A stretch of 64,000 nt of DNA from Actinomycetes bacterium (GCA_024276495.1 JAJRXC010000059.1:62001-126000), one strand, 5' to 3'. Numbered from the stretch's first letter, positions 36,131-45,628 are shown. Numbers and translations are program-made. Notes: a model not told the origin generated them from the letters alone.

Positions 36131-37519
36131 GTGCTGTTCAACTCCTTCGCGTTCGCCGTGTTCGGCACGGTCGTGGTCGCAGCAAACCATCTCATCCGGC
36201 CGCTTCGGGCCCAAAACATCCTGCTGCTCGTCGCGTCGCTCGGCTTCTACGCCTACGGCGACTGGAAACTCCTCTCGCTGATCGTTCTCTGCGCGCTCGA
36301 CGGCTACGTCATCGGTCGACTTCTCCCCCGTAGGGACCGACATTCCCGCTGGCTGTTGTTCGTCGGGGTCGTCGTCCCGCTGATCGTTCTCGGGATCTTC
36401 AAGTACTTCGACTTCTTCGTCGACGAAGTGGGGCGGATCACCCAGGCGATCGGTCTGGGCTCTCCCGACATCGCCTTGTCGCTCGCGTTGCCGATCGGAA
36501 TCTCCTTCTACACCTTCCAGACCATCGGCTATGTCGTCGATGTTCATCGGGGAACGATCGAACCCGAGCGCGACCCGATCGACTTCTTCCTCTTCGTCAC
36601 CTTCTTTCCGCAACTCGTGGCGGGTCCGATCGAACGAGCCACGAACCTTCTCCCGCAGATCAAGAAGCGACGGGAGGTGAGCGGCGAAGACCTTCTTCAG
36701 GGCAGCTACCTCATGGCACAGGGCTACGCGAAGAAGGTGTTGATCGCCGACAACGTGAAACCGGTCGTCGACAGCATCTTCGCGCTGGAGAACCCCTCGG
36801 GTCCTCTCATCGTCGTCGCCACCATCGGCTTCGCGATCCAGATCTACGGCGACTTCAGTGGCTACACCGACATCGCGCGGGGCGTTGCCCGCATCCTCGG
36901 GTTCAAGATCCTCCTCAACTTCCGCCGTCCGTACTGGTCACGCAACCCGGCGGAGTTCTGGAATCGCTGGCACATCACGTTGAGCAACTGGTTTCGGGAC
37001 TACGTCTACATCCCGCTCGGAGGGAATCGACGGGGAGCCGGCCGAACCCGGGCGAACCTCCTCGCGACGATGACACTGTCGGGGCTGTGGCACGGGGCGT
37101 CGGCGAACTTCGTGCTCTGGGGGGCCTTTCACGGCGCCGCGCTTCTCATCCACCGGGTGTGGTCGGAGCGACGACCCGCCCCGGCACCGAAGCTCATCGG
37201 ATGGGCGGCGACGATGACCGTCGTGCTGTTCGGATGGTTGTTGTTCCGGGTCACCGACGGTGAGCAGCTGATGACCAACATCGGCTCACTGGTCAACGAC
37301 ACCCGATTCGGCGGACTCGCGATCGTGACGCTGGCGACCATCCTTCCCTACTTGGTTCTGATGGTCGTGATCGACCTCGCCGAGGCGCTGTTCATCGATT
37401 CACGAACCGACGTCATGCGCCCCAACTGGCTCATCGCCCCGGCCCTGACCGCCCTGATCACGTTGACGATCGTCTTCGGGTCAGAATCGGGTGGCGAGTT
37501 CATCTACTTCCAATTCTGA
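36131..37519 (+). CDS. MBOAT-family membrane O-acyltransferase (AlgI/DltB-like)
   Basis: The protein has 462 residues with ten or more membrane helices. Hallmarks are SFYTFQTIGYVVDVHRG, VAGPIERATNLLPQI, GYAKKVLIADN, YGDFSGYTDIARGVARILGF and the catalytic histidine in LSGLWHGASANFVLWG. AlgI-type enzymes acylate extracellular polysaccharides, taking the acyl group from the cytoplasmic side. The start is GTG 36131. The stop overlaps the next start by one base (TGATG), so the pair is translated together. Such MBOATs usually need an SGNH partner, and the next gene fits. Confidence 0.9.
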   Translation: MLFNSFAFAVFGTVVVAANHLIRPLRAQNILLLVASLGFYAYGDWKLLSLIVLCALDGYVIGRLLPRRDRHSRWLLFVGVVVPLIVLGIFKYFDFFVDEVGRITQAIGLGSPDIALSLALPIGISFYTFQTIGYVVDVHRGTIEPERDPIDFFLFVTFFPQLVAGPIERATNLLPQIKKRREVSGEDLLQGSYLMAQGYAKKVLIADNVKPVVDSIFALENPSGPLIVVATIGFAIQIYGDFSGYTDIARGVARILGFKILLNFRRPYWSRNPAEFWNRWHITLSNWFRDYVYIPLGGNRRGAGRTRANLLATMTLSGLWHGASANFVLWGAFHGAALLIHRVWSERRPAPAPKLIGWAATMTVVLFGWLLFRVTDGEQLMTNIGSLVNDTRFGGLAIVTLATILPYLVLMVVIDLAEALFIDSRTDVMRPNWLIAPALTALITLTIVFGSESGGEFIYFQF

Positions 37520-38580
37520 TGTCGACCTTCTCTTCTCCCACCAGCAAGAAATCCCTCGCCATCCTCGCGATGGGCCTGCTCGCCGTGATCCCGATCAGCG
37601 TGATCGCGGCCCGAGTCGAGGACGACACCACGAACTCGGTCGCCGACCAACTTCTCGAGCCGCCGCAGGACGGAGAGATCTGGCTCCTCGGGAACTCGAT
37701 CTTCAAGACCGGTGTTGACCCTGAGGTGCTCGAACGCACCCTCGGCGGACCGTCGGTGAGCTTCGAGTACCACGGCGGCCACTACACCAGCCTCTGGTAC
37801 CTGATCGCCAACAACGCGCTCCCCGAGCTCGAGGAAACTCCCGCGATGGTCGTCTGGGGGTTCCGCCCTGCGTACGGAGCGTTGCCGGCCTTTCGCCAAA
37901 ATGTGGTCAACGACACCGAGAAGTTTCTGGTCCCCGACGATCCGGTGTACGAACGGCTGGCCCAGGGAATCGCCCCGCCGGACCTGAACCCGCTCGACAG
38001 CCTCGCCGAGGACGTCGACGACGCGTTGCGTCGCACCGGCATCTTCTCGATCCGATCGACGGCCGCCGACGAACTGTCCGCCCGAAGCCTGCGCTTCGGC
38101 GTGCAGGTCGCCGACGCGCTCGGCGCGTCCGGCGCCGGGCTCGTCGAACGCGAGGTCATCAACGGCGACGCCACCCTCCTCGATCTGCTCAACGAGGCGA
38201 CGACGGGAGGGGAGATCCAGCTCGCAGAGGAACGTATCGTCGACGGCGTCGGTGACTTCGTCAGTGGCGAACCGGCGGCCTTCGTCGACTCTTTCGTTCC
38301 CGTCATCGCCGACCGCCTGGACGCGCTCGGCCTCCGGCAGCTCATCATCATCTGGCCTCCTCGTTCGGTTGCCGAAGGCACACCACCTCCCGAAGAACAG
38401 AGATTCGTCGCCGACGCGGTCCAAGGCCTGGCCGACGCCGGATACCCCGTCCTCAACCTGTACGACGACCGTGACATCGGCCTCGACTTGTACGCCAGTG
38501 GGGACCACTTCAACCCTGATGGACGAGCCGTGATAACCCAGCGAGTCGCCGATGCCATCCTCGAGCTCGGTTTCGACTGA
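37519..38580 (+). CDS. Membrane-anchored SGNH-like acyltransfer partner of the MBOAT
   Basis: The protein has 353 residues. One N-terminal membrane helix (SLAILAMGLLAVIPISVIAA) is followed by an extracytoplasmic domain. The nucleophile block reads WLLGNSIFKTG (Ser in the GxS position). The C-terminal block GDHFNPDGRAVITQRV contains the Asp-x-x-His pair typical of SGNH hydrolases and of AlgX/DltD-type partners. It probably receives the acyl chain from the MBOAT and places it on the glycan. Overall identity is low, so the call rests on the two motifs and the context. Confidence 0.65.
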   Translation: MSTFSSPTSKKSLAILAMGLLAVIPISVIAARVEDDTTNSVADQLLEPPQDGEIWLLGNSIFKTGVDPEVLERTLGGPSVSFEYHGGHYTSLWYLIANNALPELEETPAMVVWGFRPAYGALPAFRQNVVNDTEKFLVPDDPVYERLAQGIAPPDLNPLDSLAEDVDDALRRTGIFSIRSTAADELSARSLRFGVQVADALGASGAGLVEREVINGDATLLDLLNEATTGGEIQLAEERIVDGVGDFVSGEPAAFVDSFVPVIADRLDALGLRQLIIIWPPRSVAEGTPPPEEQRFVADAVQGLADAGYPVLNLYDDRDIGLDLYASGDHFNPDGRAVITQRVADAILELGFD

Positions 38581-38631
38581 CCGTGATCCTCGACAACGGT
38601 TCGGTGAGACCCGATCGGGAAACGGGCGCGA

Positions 38632-40245
38632 TCAGGACTCCGGAGATCTGTCCGCGTCTTGACGCTCGAGCACGACATAGGAGTCATTCTCCAGTCGCGG
38701 GCAGTACCGCTCACCGCCCAGCTCCTCCAGCGCTCGTCGACACCAGCCATCATCCACGAGCAAGGGCATCACGAAAGAAGGAAATGGCGTTTGCGAGCGG
38801 CGCCACACCAGCCAGTCGTCGTACCGACGATCGCTGAAGTAAACGATGTGACGCGGTCTCTCGTCGCGAAGGAACGCAGCTGCCGCGACAAGGCGATCCT
38901 GTGCCTCGCTGTCCAGTCCATCGGTATCGAGGACACCACGAAGCCCCGGATCGGAGGCCGTCGGGCATTCGCTGTAGTTGCAGTAACCACCGGGGAGTCC
39001 CGGCTCGCTGGCGTAGACCGCGACTCGCCACTCCTGCCACCACATCCAATCCAACAACACGGCATCGTCCCTGTCCGACCGATCGTTCAGCAGCGCCGCA
39101 ACCTCTCTCGCGTCCTCCGGTACCCGTGACTCCCATCGCGGATACATCGTGGCCCACACCGTCCAGCCGTTGAACAACACGACACCGGCCACGAAGGCCG
39201 AGAGAAGCCGGACCCGTTGATGGCCGGACCAGTCCACATGCTCGAGGAGAGCTCCGGCAGCAACGACCCCCAAGAGAGCAGGAAAGACATAGGCGCGCTC
39301 TTGCCGGTGAACCGCTCCGACAGAGATCTGCTGGGTGAAGAGCGCCGCGAAGACAACCCACGCGGCAGCGAGGAGAACTCCCACGGTCACCCGCCCACGA
39401 ACCAGTTGAACGATCGCGCCGACGATGACCACCAACCCGAGGTACGGAAACACGCCGAGTCCCCAGATGATCTCACGCATGCGAGCATCGGTCACCACGT
39501 CGACGATGCCGACGGTCGGGAAGCGACGTATCGACGCATACGACTCTTCGTTCGATGTCAACTCGATCAGCCCGGTCGCGAGAACGACCGGGCTGACACT
39601 GACCGCGAGCAAGGCCGCCGAGGCCCTCCAGTGCCGCTCGACCAGCGGGACGATGGCCAGGGCGGAAAAGACAACGGCTGCCTCTGGGCGCACTATTCCC
39701 GCCGCGGCGAACGGCAAGGCGACGAGCGCCGCGGCTCCGACGGTCCACTGCCTCCGGGTCAACACGAGGAACGAACCGACACCGACCAGCAGCACAGCGA
39801 AGGCTTCGCCGACCGCGTGATGAGCAACGTAGGCGATCGGCGATCCCGCGATCGCCAGGCCGGCAACGAGGACGCCTGGCTGAGGACCCCATCGTCGACA
39901 GGCACCGGCCGCAAGGAAAGAGACCCCACCGACCGTGCTGGCCCACGCCCCGATCTGATGCAGTAGGACGAAGCTGCTGGGACGGTCGAGAAGCGGCTGC
40001 GCAAGCAGGTTCAGCACGCCCTTGAACACGGTGTCGCCCGGCGGGTGTATCGAGGTCCAAGACTCGCGAGACGTCAGCACGCCGAAGAGATCGCGAGGGT
40101 TCGATGCCTCGTACGAGAAGAGCAGTCGCGCGGCCTCGTCTCCGAGATAGTCGAGCGGGACTCTCCCCAGGAACAGGCCGACACTCCACGAGACGACGAC
40201 GCCGACGATCACGAGGGCGGACGCACCGACTGGCCGAAGACGCAC
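38632..40245 (-). CDS. GT-C-fold membrane glycosyltransferase (PMT/ArnT-like)
   Basis: The protein has 537 residues with about ten membrane helices and a soluble C-terminal domain of about 150 residues. The first extracytoplasmic loop has LDYLGDEAARL, the acidic catalytic pair, and SWTSIHPPGDTVFKG, the HPPG element seen in GT39/GT83-type enzymes that use polyprenyl-phosphate sugars. Substrate and acceptor are unknown. GTG 40245 lies exactly six bases behind TAGGGT. It is transcribed towards the MBOAT pair (convergent) and closes the glycan region. Confidence 0.7.
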   Translation of the reverse strand: MRLRPVGASALVIVGVVVSWSVGLFLGRVPLDYLGDEAARLLFSYEASNPRDLFGVLTSRESWTSIHPPGDTVFKGVLNLLAQPLLDRPSSFVLLHQIGAWASTVGGVSFLAAGACRRWGPQPGVLVAGLAIAGSPIAYVAHHAVGEAFAVLLVGVGSFLVLTRRQWTVGAAALVALPFAAAGIVRPEAAVVFSALAIVPLVERHWRASAALLAVSVSPVVLATGLIELTSNEESYASIRRFPTVGIVDVVTDARMREIIWGLGVFPYLGLVVIVGAIVQLVRGRVTVGVLLAAAWVVFAALFTQQISVGAVHRQERAYVFPALLGVVAAGALLEHVDWSGHQRVRLLSAFVAGVVLFNGWTVWATMYPRWESRVPEDAREVAALLNDRSDRDDAVLLDWMWWQEWRVAVYASEPGLPGGYCNYSECPTASDPGLRGVLDTDGLDSEAQDRLVAAAAFLRDERPRHIVYFSDRRYDDWLVWRRSQTPFPSFVMPLLVDDGWCRRALEELGGERYCPRLENDSYVVLERQDADRSPES

Positions 40246-40251
40246 GCTGGG

Positions 40252-40257
40252 ACCCTA
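40252..40257 (-). promoter_or_regulatory. -10 element TAGGGT for the GT-C gene (leaderless GTG)
   Basis: TAGGGT on the reverse strand ends six bases before GTG 40245. The same arrangement occurs at several other genes here. Confidence 0.5.
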
Positions 40258-40283
40258 GTTCCGCATGCCGTTCATGCTCTCTG

Positions 40284-43200
40284 TCAGCCCCGAAAGGTCA
40301 TGCCGCGATAGCCGGGGGAGAAACCGGCCGACTCAAGCCGGGCCGCCCACGGTGTCTCGCGGATGGGTCGCCCGTCGACCTTGCTGATCTCGAGCTTGCG
40401 CATCCGACCGTTCTTCACGAGCTCCATCAGCGCCGTCGTCCAGACCGTCGACTCGTCGGCCCCGGGGAACGTGATCAGGGATCGGCCGCCCCGCTCCAGC
40501 TCGACGAGTGGCACGCCGTCGTGCAACACGACGTGGGCCCCGGCGGCCCGGACGGGTCGCCCGGCCGTCTCGGGCCAGGGCAGCGCCGCGCCGTAGGGCT
40601 GGGCCGGGTCGGTCGCGGCGAGCACGACCGGCTCGGCATCGGGGTCACCCTCGCGGACGCCCCGGAGCCGGTCGACCGCGCCGGGCAGGGCGAACTGGGC
40701 GGCGCCGAGGCCGGCCACGAAGTATCCCCGCCGCACCTCGCCGCGCTCCTCGAGCGCCTTGAGCAGCGGGTACACGCCGGCGAAGCCTCCCTCGTGGCGT
40801 TCGCCGAGCGCCGCCTCACGGGTCAGCACGCCGTAGCGGTCGAGAAGTTGGTGGGCCCGGGCGTGGGCCGTCTCGGTGGCGTTGGCGGGGGGGAGACGAA
40901 GCGGGGCGACGAGCGACCAGCGGCCGGCCGCGCTCGGGGGGCCGAGGCGATCGAGTCGACCGGGTCGGGGGCGCCGACGGCCGCCGGATGAGCCCGACGG
41001 GCCCGCGCCACCGGAGACGAGCGCTCGAAGCGGCGCGAGGGTGTCGTTGGTGACCTCTCCGGCCCACACCAGGTCCCACAGGGCGGTGAGCACCGTCGTT
41101 TCGTCGTAGGGCAGGTCGGCCTCGGCGACCGCGCCGATCAGGTCCGGCCAGAACGACGCCCCCCGAGCGGACAAGTGGGTGCGCAGGGTCTCGTGGATCG
41201 GTTCGTCGGGCGGTTCGTCGGCCGGCGGCGCCAACACCCCCACCTGGTCGCGGAACAACAACCGGATCCGCCCGTCGGACGATCCGATCGCACCGGCGCC
41301 GACCCAGACGACCTCGCCGGTCGTGCACAGCGTGTCGAGATCACCCCGCTGGTAGCCGTTGACCCGGGCCGCCAACACGTCGACTTCGAGGACCGATGCC
41401 GCGACGGGCGCACCCTGGAGTTGACCGAGCACCTCGGCCACGCCGTCGATGCCCCGACGACGACTTCCGACCCCCTGCCACGCGGGGAGGAACCGGGCCA
41501 GGGCGGGCCCGTCGACCGGTTCGATCTCGTGACGCAACTCCGCGAGCGAGCGACGGCGGAGCCGGCGAAGCACGTCGTCGTCGCAGAACTCCCGTTCGAT
41601 GCCGTCGGGCCGGAACTCGCCCCGCACGAGGCGGCCCGAGTCGAGCATCCGATCGAGGGCGGCCGTGACCCGATCGCCGGTGATGCCGAGCCAGCGGGCG
41701 ATGGCACGGGCCAGGAACGGGCCGTGGGTGCGGGCGTAGCGCCCGCACAGATCACCGAGCGGATCGTCGACCGGATCGGTGAAGACCGCCGGAAGCCCGA
41801 CCGGCAGCGCCACCCCCAGGGCGTCGCGGAGGCGGGCGGCGTCGTCGGACGCGGCGATGCGCTCGTCGTCGGCGATCCGGACCTCGATGGCACGGCGTTC
41901 GTCGAGCAGGCGCCGAACCCAGGCGACGACATCGGCCCCGTCGACGGCCCTCGCCTCGAGATCGACGATCGACAACGGGCCGAGACGGCGCAGGAGATCG
42001 TGGAGCTCGTCGGCGTCACGAGCCCGGCGTCCATCGACGAGACACTGGAGTTCCAACTCGAGATCGGCGAGCACCCCCGGCGACAGGAGCTCCCGCAACT
42101 CCTCCGCTCCGAGGAGATCGCGGAGCAGGTCGCGGTCGAGGGCCAGCGCGGCCGCGCGTCGTTCCGCGATCGGTGCGTCGCCTTCGTACATGTAGACCGC
42201 GATCCACGAGAACAACAACGACTGGGCGAACGGCGACGCCTTCGTGGTCTCCACCGGCACGACCCGGATCCGACGACTGCGCAGATCGGTCATCACCTGG
42301 CGCAGGGCGGGAAGGTCGAACACGTCGTTGACGCACTCCCGGGTCGCCTCGAGCAGCATCGGGAACGACGGGTACTTCGCGGCGACCGACAAGAGGTCGG
42401 CCGCCCGTTGACGCTGCTGCCACAACGGCGTGCGCTGATCGGGGCGGCGGCGCGGCAGGAGCAGGGCCCGAGCCGAGCACTCACGGAACCGGGCCGCGAA
42501 CATCGACGTGTCGGGAAGACGGCTGACGATGATGTCGTCGATCTCGTCGGGATCGAACAACAACTCCTCGACGGGAAGCCGATCGAGCGCCTCGGGCAGC
42601 CGCATCACGATGCCGTCGTCGCTCCACATGAGCTCGACGTCGGACCCCCACTCCTCGCCGAGTCGGGCCTGCATCGCCATGCCCCACGGGGCATGCACCT
42701 GGGATCCGAACGGGGTGAGGATGCAGACCCGCCAGTCGCCGATCTCGTCACGGAACCGCTCGACCACGATCGTGCGGTCGTCGGGCACGACCCCGCTCAC
42801 CTCGAACTGCTCGTCGAGATAGCCGATGAGGTTCCGCGCCGCGAGCTCGTCGAGCCCGTGGCGCGCCCGCAGCCGCGGCAACGGGTCGGGGTCGTCTCGG
42901 ATCTCCCGTACGAACGCCCCGATGGCCCGCCCGAGCTCCAGTGGGCGGCCGGGCCCGTCGCCGTGCCAGAACGGCATCTTCCCGGGTTGTCCGGGGGCGG
43001 GGGTGACGACGACCCGTTCGAAGGTGATGTCCTCGATGTGCCACGTCGACGCCCCCAGCAGGAAGTTCTCCCCCACCCGGCTCTCGTAGACCATCTCCTC
43101 GTCGAGCTCGCCGACCCGGGTGCCGTCGGGAAGGAAGACCCCGAAGAGGCCACGGTCGGGAATCGTGCCGGCGTTGGTGACCGCGAGCCGTTGCGAACCG

Positions 43201-44855
43201 GCCCGACCCCGGACGACCCCGGCCACCCGGTCGTAGACGATGCGGGACCGCAGCTCGGAGAACTCCTCGGAGGGATACGTGCCCGAGAGGAGATCGAGGA
43301 CGTTGCCGAGCACCTCTTCGGACAGCGCCGCGAAGTTGGCGCAGCGCCGGACCACCGCGGCGAGCTCGGCCACGTCCCAGTCGTCCATCGCGCACATCGC
43401 CACGATCTGCTGGGCGAGCACGTCGAGGGGGTTGCGGGGGTACCGGGTCTCCTCGATGAGCCCCTGATGCATCCGGTCGACGACCACGGCGGCCTCGAGC
43501 AGATCAGCACGGTGTTTCGGGAAGATCTTGCCGCGGCTCGGCTCGCCGACCTGATGACCGGCCCGCCCGATGCGCTGCATCCCCGACGCGACCGAACCCG
43601 GCGACGCGACCTGGATGACGAGATCGACCGCCCCCATGTCGATCCCCAGCTCGAGTGAGGAGGTGGCCACGAGCCCTTTGAGGTCGCCCCGCTTGAGCTC
43701 GTCCTCGATCTGGAGACGACGTTCGCGCGACAACGACCCGTGGTGAGCCTTGACCAGTTCCTCCCCCTCACCGGCGCCCCGACCGGTCTGTTCGTCGCCG
43801 GCGCCGACAACGGTCGGTGGCGGCGGGAGAGATCCGTCGTCGGTGCGGGCCCTCGCCTCGATCGCCAGCTCGTTGAGCCGTGTCGCGAGCCGTTCGCTCA
43901 GCCGTCGCGCGTTGGAGAAGATCAGCGTGGAGTGGTGGGACTCGACGAGCTCGAGAAGGCGGGGATGCATCGACGGCCAGATGCTTCGCCGTCCCGGCGT
44001 GGCGGTGGCCGGCGCGTCGATCGGCGGCTCGACCCGTTCGCCGAGCGCGCCCATGTCGTCGATCGGGACGATCACCTCGATGTCGAGCGCCTTCTTCGCC
44101 CCGGCATCGACCACGGTGACGGGTCGGGGCACGAGGGTGCCGTCGGCATCGACCGTCGACCCGCCGAGAAAGCGGGCGATCTCGTCGAGCGGCCGTTGGG
44201 TGGCCGACAAGGCGATGCGTTGGGGGGACACGGCCGTCAGCTCCTCGAGCCGTTCCAGCGAGAGCATCAGGTGAGCGCCGCGCTTTGTCCCCGCCATCGC
44301 GTGGATCTCGTCGATGATCACGTGCTGCACGTTGGCCAGGGTCTCCCGGGCCTTCGAGGTCAGCATCAAATAGAGCGACTCGGGCGTCGTGATCAAGATG
44401 TCGGGCGGGTGCCGGATGAGTTGGCGCCGTTCGTTGGTCGGCGTATCGCCGCTGCGGATTCCGACCGTCGGCGTGTGGACGGCGTCGCCGGACCGGGCCG
44501 CGGCGAACCCGATCCCCTGCAGCGGAGCCCGCAGGTTCTTCTCGACGTCCACGGCCAGCGCCCGCAACGGCGACAGGTAGACGACCCGGGTCCGGGCCTG
44601 TTCGTCCTCGGGCACCGGCTCGACGGCCAACCGATCGAGCGCCCACAGGAAAGCCGACAGCGTCTTGCCGGTTCCGGTCGGTGCCAGGATCAGGGTGTGG
44701 TCACCGTCGGCGATCGCCGGCCACCCCTGCACCTGGGGCGGCGTGGGAGCCCGGAAGGTCGACGTGAACCACTCCCGCACCGGCGCCGAGAACCGCGCCA
44801 ACGCCGCAGCCGCTGCCGCGTCGTCTCCGGCATCGCCTCCCGCGTCGTCTCCCAT
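40284..44855 (-). CDS. lhr: Lhr-type ATP-dependent superfamily 2 DNA helicase
   Basis: The protein has 1523 residues, close to mycobacterial Lhr (about 1510). The helicase core (1-450) has LAPTGTGKTLSAFLWALD, VVYLSPLRALAVDVEKN, LITTPESLYLML, VIIDEIHAMAGTKRG, ALSATQRPLDEIARFLGG and SSLELGIDMGAVDLVIQVASPGSV...QRIGRAGH. A winged-helix and Lhr-specific domain follow, then a long C-terminal domain. Lhr is a 3'-to-5' translocase linked to DNA repair. The ATG at 44855 is preferred because TAGCGT lies seven bases upstream; an extension to 44909 would cover the promoter and overlap the DtxR-gene leader. Confidence 0.92.
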   Translation of the reverse strand: MGDDAGGDAGDDAAAAAALARFSAPVREWFTSTFRAPTPPQVQGWPAIADGDHTLILAPTGTGKTLSAFLWALDRLAVEPVPEDEQARTRVVYLSPLRALAVDVEKNLRAPLQGIGFAAARSGDAVHTPTVGIRSGDTPTNERRQLIRHPPDILITTPESLYLMLTSKARETLANVQHVIIDEIHAMAGTKRGAHLMLSLERLEELTAVSPQRIALSATQRPLDEIARFLGGSTVDADGTLVPRPVTVVDAGAKKALDIEVIVPIDDMGALGERVEPPIDAPATATPGRRSIWPSMHPRLLELVESHHSTLIFSNARRLSERLATRLNELAIEARARTDDGSLPPPPTVVGAGDEQTGRGAGEGEELVKAHHGSLSRERRLQIEDELKRGDLKGLVATSSLELGIDMGAVDLVIQVASPGSVASGMQRIGRAGHQVGEPSRGKIFPKHRADLLEAAVVVDRMHQGLIEETRYPRNPLDVLAQQIVAMCAMDDWDVAELAAVVRRCANFAALSEEVLGNVLDLLSGTYPSEEFSELRSRIVYDRVAGVVRGRAGSQRLAVTNAGTIPDRGLFGVFLPDGTRVGELDEEMVYESRVGENFLLGASTWHIEDITFERVVVTPAPGQPGKMPFWHGDGPGRPLELGRAIGAFVREIRDDPDPLPRLRARHGLDELAARNLIGYLDEQFEVSGVVPDDRTIVVERFRDEIGDWRVCILTPFGSQVHAPWGMAMQARLGEEWGSDVELMWSDDGIVMRLPEALDRLPVEELLFDPDEIDDIIVSRLPDTSMFAARFRECSARALLLPRRRPDQRTPLWQQRQRAADLLSVAAKYPSFPMLLEATRECVNDVFDLPALRQVMTDLRSRRIRVVPVETTKASPFAQSLLFSWIAVYMYEGDAPIAERRAAALALDRDLLRDLLGAEELRELLSPGVLADLELELQCLVDGRRARDADELHDLLRRLGPLSIVDLEARAVDGADVVAWVRRLLDERRAIEVRIADDERIAASDDAARLRDALGVALPVGLPAVFTDPVDDPLGDLCGRYARTHGPFLARAIARWLGITGDRVTAALDRMLDSGRLVRGEFRPDGIEREFCDDDVLRRLRRRSLAELRHEIEPVDGPALARFLPAWQGVGSRRRGIDGVAEVLGQLQGAPVAASVLEVDVLAARVNGYQRGDLDTLCTTGEVVWVGAGAIGSSDGRIRLLFRDQVGVLAPPADEPPDEPIHETLRTHLSARGASFWPDLIGAVAEADLPYDETTVLTALWDLVWAGEVTNDTLAPLRALVSGGAGPSGSSGGRRRPRPGRLDRLGPPSAAGRWSLVAPLRLPPANATETAHARAHQLLDRYGVLTREAALGERHEGGFAGVYPLLKALEERGEVRRGYFVAGLGAAQFALPGAVDRLRGVREGDPDAEPVVLAATDPAQPYGAALPWPETAGRPVRAAGAHVVLHDGVPLVELERGGRSLITFPGADESTVWTTALMELVKNGRMRKLEISKVDGRPIRETPWAARLESAGFSPGYRGMTFRG

Positions 44856-44862
44856 TCCGGCC

Positions 44863-44868
44863 ACGCTA
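44863..44868 (-). promoter_or_regulatory. -10 element TAGCGT for lhr (leaderless)
   Basis: TAGCGT on the reverse strand ends seven bases before ATG 44855. Confidence 0.45.
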
Positions 44869-44903
44869 CCCACCCGCTTGTCCCCCCGTCGTCGCCCCCG
44901 CCG

Positions 44904-44930
44904 CCCCATCCCGGGAGTTGTAGGATGGGG
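44904..44930. promoter_or_regulatory. Inverted repeat CCCCATCC-N11-GGATGGGG over the DtxR-gene promoter
   Basis: Perfect eight-base arms (44904-44911 and 44923-44930) flank eleven bases. The right arm covers most of the -10 element and reaches two bases from ATG 44933. It could be an autoregulatory operator or a structure at the start of the message. Confidence 0.45.
44921..44926 (+). promoter_or_regulatory. -10 element TAGGAT for the DtxR-family gene (leaderless)
   Basis: TAGGAT ends six bases before ATG 44933. The same hexamer and spacing recur at 61165-61170. Confidence 0.55.
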
Positions 44931-44932
44931 AG

Positions 44933-45601
44933 ATGCCGGAGTACGAGACGCCCGAATGGCATCCCGCGTTCGAGGAATACTGCGAGACGATCTACGGGCT
45001 CGACGAAGACGAGCTCGAGGTCATCCAGGCCCGCATCGCGGACCGGCTCGACGTCTCACGCCCGTCGGTGTCGGAGATGGTCAAGCGCATGCAGGCCGAG
45101 GGGCTGATCGAACCGGGCCGCCGGATCAAGCTCACCGCCGAAGGCCAGGAGCTCGCCGAGACCGTCGTGCGTCGCCACCGCCTGGCCGAGTGCTTCCTCA
45201 CCGACCTGCTCGGCTTGTCATGGGCCGATGCCCATCAGGAGGCGGGCAAGTGGGAACACGTGATCTCCCCCACCGTCGAGCGAGCGATGATGGCCCGGCT
45301 CGACGACCCGACGACCTGCCCCCACGGCAACCCGATTCCGGGTTCGGCCTACGAGGCTCCCGACGTGATCACCCTCGACACCGTCGCGGTCGGCGCCGAC
45401 TTCACCGTCGAACGCATCACCGAGGAGCTCGAGTTCATCGACGGCATGCTCGACTTCCTCGAGCAGTCCTCGATCGTCCCCGGTTCCCGCGGTGAGATCC
45501 GCGCCAAGTCCGCCGATGGCACCTCGACCGTCGCGATCGCCGACAACGAGGTCGACGTCGACTCCTTTGCCGCGACCCGCATCCTGGTGAGCACCCCCTG
45601 A
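44933..45601 (+). CDS. DtxR/MntR-family metal-dependent transcriptional repressor
   Basis: The protein has 222 residues. The N-terminal winged helix reads YCETIYGLDEDELEVIQARIADRLDVSRPSVSEMVKRMQAEGLI, the DtxR recognition helix. The dimerisation domain has VVRRHRLAECFLTDLLG and WEHVISPTVERAMMARLDDPTTCPHGNPIPG, with the usual metal-ligand Cys, His and Glu. The last 70 residues look like the SH3/FeoA-like third domain. It should repress uptake genes when Fe(II) or Mn(II) is abundant. The ferric-uptake operon 3.6 kb away carries TTAGG-N4-CCTAA sites, so iron (IdeR-like) is the better guess. Confidence 0.88.
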   Translation: MPEYETPEWHPAFEEYCETIYGLDEDELEVIQARIADRLDVSRPSVSEMVKRMQAEGLIEPGRRIKLTAEGQELAETVVRRHRLAECFLTDLLGLSWADAHQEAGKWEHVISPTVERAMMARLDDPTTCPHGNPIPGSAYEAPDVITLDTVAVGADFTVERITEELEFIDGMLDFLEQSSIVPGSRGEIRAKSADGTSTVAIADNEVDVDSFAATRILVSTP

Positions 45602-45628
45602 GCGGGAGCGCACGGTCCCGACGGGAAA

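Noticed and set aside
41175-43658. Open frame of 827 codons opposite lhr
   Set aside because: It is antisense to conserved helicase motifs and has the composition of a shadow frame.
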